Of a DNA stretch of 27,213 nucleotides, positions 25,026 to 27,213 are shown piece after piece. The stretch is taken from assembly GCA_964617765.1 (NCBI GenBank), contig CAZTZY010000036.1, positions 1-27,213 of the forward strand, read 5' to 3'. The position numbers were made by a program, and so were the translations under genes. This stretch comes from CAZTZY01 sp964617765. GTDB lineage: Bacteria; Pseudomonadota; Gammaproteobacteria; Pseudomonadales; DT-91. The stretch's first letter is position 1; every line of letters starts with the position of its first letter. The notes under the pieces are model-generated. The model was given only the letters and a program-made list of their open reading frames with translations. It ran no database searches and was not told the origin of the DNA.

Positions 25026-25785
25026 ACTCCTGGCTATTGCTTTTATGATCGGACTAGGCAGTAGCGGCCACTGCCTGATGATGTGCGGGGGCATTTCATC
25101 GGCATTATCTTCGCGCCTGACAACTGAAACACCCCTGCTAAAAATCAGCAAACTGATACTATTTCATTTTGGCCGTATTAGCTGTTACAGCTTGCTGGGA
25201 TTCGTACTGGGCGGCGTCATACACTGGCTGTTATCTTTTTCCACCCACCTTATTGTTATTGCACGGATTATCTCGGCCTTACTCATTATCATAATGGGGC
25301 TTTATGTGGCGGGCGTTTCCACCATTATAAAACTTCTTGAAAAAAAACTGGGGTTTATCTGGCATAGAATACAGCCAATTACCCTGCGCTATATTCACAT
25401 GCAAAAATGGCATCACGCTTATTTTCTGGGGTTTTTATGGGGATTTCTTCCTTGCGGCATGATCTACAGCACCCTGCTATGGGCAAGCTCTAACAATCAA
25501 AATCTGCAGACTGGATTATTAATGTTCAGCTTTGGCCTAGGTACTTTGCCGGCATTATTTTTTGCAAACTTATTCAGCCTGAAAACCCTGTCTATCTTGC
25601 AGAAAAAACACTACAAACGCACTATTGGTTTGCTATTGATTGCATTTGGCTTGTGGTCAATGGTCTTTATGCTCATGCCTCACAGCAATCATCAACAACA
25701 TCAGGTTCTTGATCAACAGGTTCTTGATCAACAGGCACCTGATACCCAAAGCCCGCATACCGGACATGAACATCATCACATGTAA
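25009..25785 (+). CDS. SafE/TauE-like membrane protein of the cco locus, probable copper handling
   Basis: 258 residues from the GTG at 25009, chosen because AAGAGG lies 6 bases upstream; the ATG at 25003 would sit right against that site. About six membrane helices are present. GSSGHCLMMCGG (His21, Cys22, Cys26) and the LGFLWGFLPCGMIYS repeat-half motif are typical of the sulfite-exporter TauE/SafE-annotated proteins that follow ccoS in Gammaproteobacteria. Location and Cys/His/Met-rich motifs argue for a role in oxidase biogenesis or copper movement, not sulfite export. The C-terminal 30 residues are unusual, with a VLDQQ duplication and a His-rich end (HTGHEHHHM). It overlaps ccoS by 17 bp and ends the operon, converging on the next gene with a 12-bp gap. 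Confidence 0.88.
   Translation: MTNLTELLAIAFMIGLGSSGHCLMMCGGISSALSSRLTTETPLLKISKLILFHFGRISCYSLLGFVLGGVIHWLLSFSTHLIVIARIISALLIIIMGLYVAGVSTIIKLLEKKLGFIWHRIQPITLRYIHMQKWHHAYFLGFLWGFLPCGMIYSTLLWASSNNQNLQTGLLMFSFGLGTLPALFFANLFSLKTLSILQKKHYKRTIGLLLIAFGLWSMVFMLMPHSNHQQHQVLDQQVLDQQAPDTQSPHTGHEHHHM
25702..25731 (+). repeat. 15-bp tandem duplication in the SafE-like gene tail
   Basis: Two perfect copies of CAGGTTCTTGATCAA lie head to tail, with a third, decayed unit beginning CAGGCACCTGAT. Each copy adds the five residues QVLDQ in frame, so copy number can change without breaking the reading frame. It lies just before the His-rich end of the protein. Confidence 0.9.
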
Positions 25786-25797
25786 GTATCTATAACA

Positions 25798-26928
25798 TTA
25801 CTTTGGTGATATCCGATAAATTTTACCATTCTCTTCATCGCTGAGCAGATAAATCAATCCATCCGGCCCTTGTATGACATGACGTAATCGTTCGTTGATT
25901 TCCCGGGTTAACAGCCTTTCCTCATGGGTTATTTTTTCTCCATCGACAACCAAACGCACCAAGGTTTTTGCCTTCAGGCTCGCCAGCAAAATATTATTCT
26001 TCCAGCCAGGAAATTTATCACCTGTATAAAATATAAAGCCTGCCGTTGCAATGGAAGGCACCCATCGATATAACGGTTGTTCCATGCCGACTTTATGCGT
26101 GCCTTCGCCCATCTTTCCGCCTCCGTAATTTTCACCATAAGTGATCACCGGCCAGCCATAATTTTTTCCTGCCCTGTCTACATTCAATTCATCACCACCC
26201 TGCGGTCCATGTTCACCCGACCATAATTCCCCTGTCAGTGGATTAATGGCTGCACCTTGCATATTACGATGGCCATAAGACCATATTTCCAGCAATGCTT
26301 CTGCTGTATTTACGAAAGGGTTATTCAGTGGAATCGAGCCGTCAGGGTTAATCCTGATGACCTTGCCATGATGATTATCGAGGGTTTGTGCGTCGTCTTT
26401 GCGTATATATCTTTCTCCCAGCGTGATAAATAAAGTGCCATCCGCCGCCCATACCAAACGCGAACCAAAATGTGCACCACTATCAACTTTAGGCTGCTGG
26501 CTGAATACCCGCGTAACATTCTCAAGCTTATTCCCAGTCAATGTCGCAAAAGCCACAGCGGTACTATTGCCTTTACCCAATAGGGCTGGCTCAGAATAAC
26601 TAAAATAGATTTTCCTGCTGCGGGCGAAATCCGGTGCCAAGACAACATCCAGTAAACCACCCTGACCCTTTACCACAATTTTTGGCAATCCGCTTAAGGG
26701 CTTACTGACCTGGCCTGTTGGCGTAACAATACGCATATTGCCAACCTTTTCAGTTACCAGGAAATTACCATCAGGCAGAAATACCATTCCCCATGGATGT
26801 TGCAACCTTTCGGCAACGGTTGTTACCTGAATCATGCCGGTTTCAGTACTGATCTCCCGACTTTTGGTATTACCCCAAGGCATAAACACAACCAGGAATA
26901 ACAAAACAATCAGCTTGTAAAATTGCAT
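25798..26928 (-). CDS. Secreted PQQ-dependent aldose sugar dehydrogenase (YliI/Asd type)
   Basis: 376 residues with a Sec signal peptide (hydrophobic residues 5-17, cleavage probably near 20-22), so periplasmic. Motifs of the soluble glucose dehydrogenase beta-propeller family: PWGMVFLPDG near 45-54, GQGGLLDVVLAP at 88-99, AHFGSRLVW with the probable catalytic His153, YGHRNMQG at 218-225 and EHGPQGGDELN at 239-249. Such enzymes oxidise aldoses with pyrroloquinoline quinone and calcium; the actual substrate and whether the protein is active are unknown. No PQQ synthesis genes are in the window. The ATG has AGGG 9 bases upstream and follows the partial surface-protein gene by 12 bp. It converges on the cco operon with no clear terminator between them. 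Confidence 0.92.
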   Translation of the reverse strand: MQFYKLIVLLFLVVFMPWGNTKSREISTETGMIQVTTVAERLQHPWGMVFLPDGNFLVTEKVGNMRIVTPTGQVSKPLSGLPKIVVKGQGGLLDVVLAPDFARSRKIYFSYSEPALLGKGNSTAVAFATLTGNKLENVTRVFSQQPKVDSGAHFGSRLVWAADGTLFITLGERYIRKDDAQTLDNHHGKVIRINPDGSIPLNNPFVNTAEALLEIWSYGHRNMQGAAINPLTGELWSGEHGPQGGDELNVDRAGKNYGWPVITYGENYGGGKMGEGTHKVGMEQPLYRWVPSIATAGFIFYTGDKFPGWKNNILLASLKAKTLVRLVVDGEKITHEERLLTREINERLRHVIQGPDGLIYLLSDEENGKIYRISPK

Positions 26929-26940
26929 CTTATTTACCCT

Positions 26941-27213
26941 CTACGTGCCTGACCGTCGACCGATGTCAGTGTGGTGTGAGTTCCCGATCTTATCCTGGTC
27001 TTCAAACGCATCGACCGGGTCGTTAGGGTTGAGGCCATTGGCCAGTTCAATTTCATCGGGAATACCATCACCATCGGTATCGCCGCCCATCACCACATTC
27101 ACTGTCACCACGGCTACAGCACCATCCTTGCGGGCTACCAGCAAGGCACTGCCGCTGTTCACTGCCGTTAACAAACCATTCTGGGTGATCGACACTACGC
27201 GGCTATCCGTCAC
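26941..27213 (-). CDS. 3' end of a surface protein with BIG2 and thrombospondin-3-type repeats (partial)
   Basis: The reading frame is open to the right edge, so the first 90 visible residues are the C-terminal end of a longer protein. Residues 1-40 look like a bacterial Ig-like (BIG2) domain, with the VVSITQNGLLTAVNSGSALLVA strand pattern. A calcium-binding type-3 repeat follows: DTDGDGIPDEIELANGLNP, then NDPVDAFEDQD. Such repeats normally continue with another DGDG motif; here the frame leaves the pattern after EDQD and ends 17 residues later. The segment is more G+C rich than the core genes (65 of 120 bases by hand count at 27001-27120). Extracellular location is inferred from the domains. 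Confidence 0.75.
   Translation of the reverse strand: MTDSRVVSITQNGLLTAVNSGSALLVARKDGAVAVVTVNVVMGGDTDGDGIPDEIELANGLNPNDPVDAFEDQDKIGNSHHTDIGRRSGT

Noticed and set aside
1..27213. tRNA genes, CRISPR arrays, insertion sequences and prophage genes
   Set aside because: I looked for cloverleaf/T-loop patterns near rimP (where tRNAs often occur), regularly spaced repeats and transposase or integrase motifs, and saw none.

Overview
The window reads as a contiguous chromosome segment of a fairly A+T-rich gammaproteobacterium. The left half carries the conserved rimP-nusA-infB-rbfA-truB-rpsO-pnp block. The right half carries a complete ccoNOQP-ccoGHIS cbb3 oxidase locus with hemN and an oxygen-sensing Fnr-type regulator beside it. 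Protein sequences and operator sites are typical of Gammaproteobacteria. I cannot name an order or genus from the sequence alone. There are no tRNA, rRNA, CRISPR or intact transposon genes.

Layout. (1) 44-2524, minus: a GTG-started membrane protein followed by a large TPR-like lipoprotein, both of unknown function. (2) 2638-11567, minus: the translation/transcription/RNA-decay operon. It starts from a textbook sigma70 promoter (11539-11567) with a 125-nt leader holding three hairpins, the last with terminator shape. rpsO is followed by a 10-bp hairpin and then pnp, which ends in an intrinsic terminator. (3) 11657-13528, minus: a cytochrome P450 and a single-domain Vitreoscilla-type globin, an unusual pair. 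(4) 13701-16786, plus: hemN, a REP-like palindrome, an fnr-like regulator and a Yip1-family membrane protein. (5) 16841-17128, minus: a small unknown gene. (6) 17213-25785: a candidate small RNA on the minus strand, and divergently the cbb3 operon ccoN-ccoO-ccoQ-ccoP-ccoG-ccoH-ccoI-ccoS plus a SafE/TauE-like membrane protein. (7) 25798-27213, minus: a secreted PQQ-type sugar dehydrogenase and the 3' end of a BIG2/thrombospondin-3-type surface protein running off the window.

How it works together. Regions 3-6 look like one low-oxygen module. Fnr senses oxygen by its 4Fe-4S cluster. TTGAT-N4-ATCAA boxes lie before ccoN (perfect), hemN (one mismatch) and, reading the other way, the P450 gene (one mismatch). 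HemN makes heme without oxygen, CcoGHIS and probably the SafE-like protein supply copper and assemble the oxidase, and CcoNOQP respires at low oxygen.

The most interesting proposals are a P450-globin pair that may be switched on at low oxygen, and a divergent Fnr-linked small RNA (minus strand, about 17213-17275) sharing the ccoN operator. Both are inferences from sequence.
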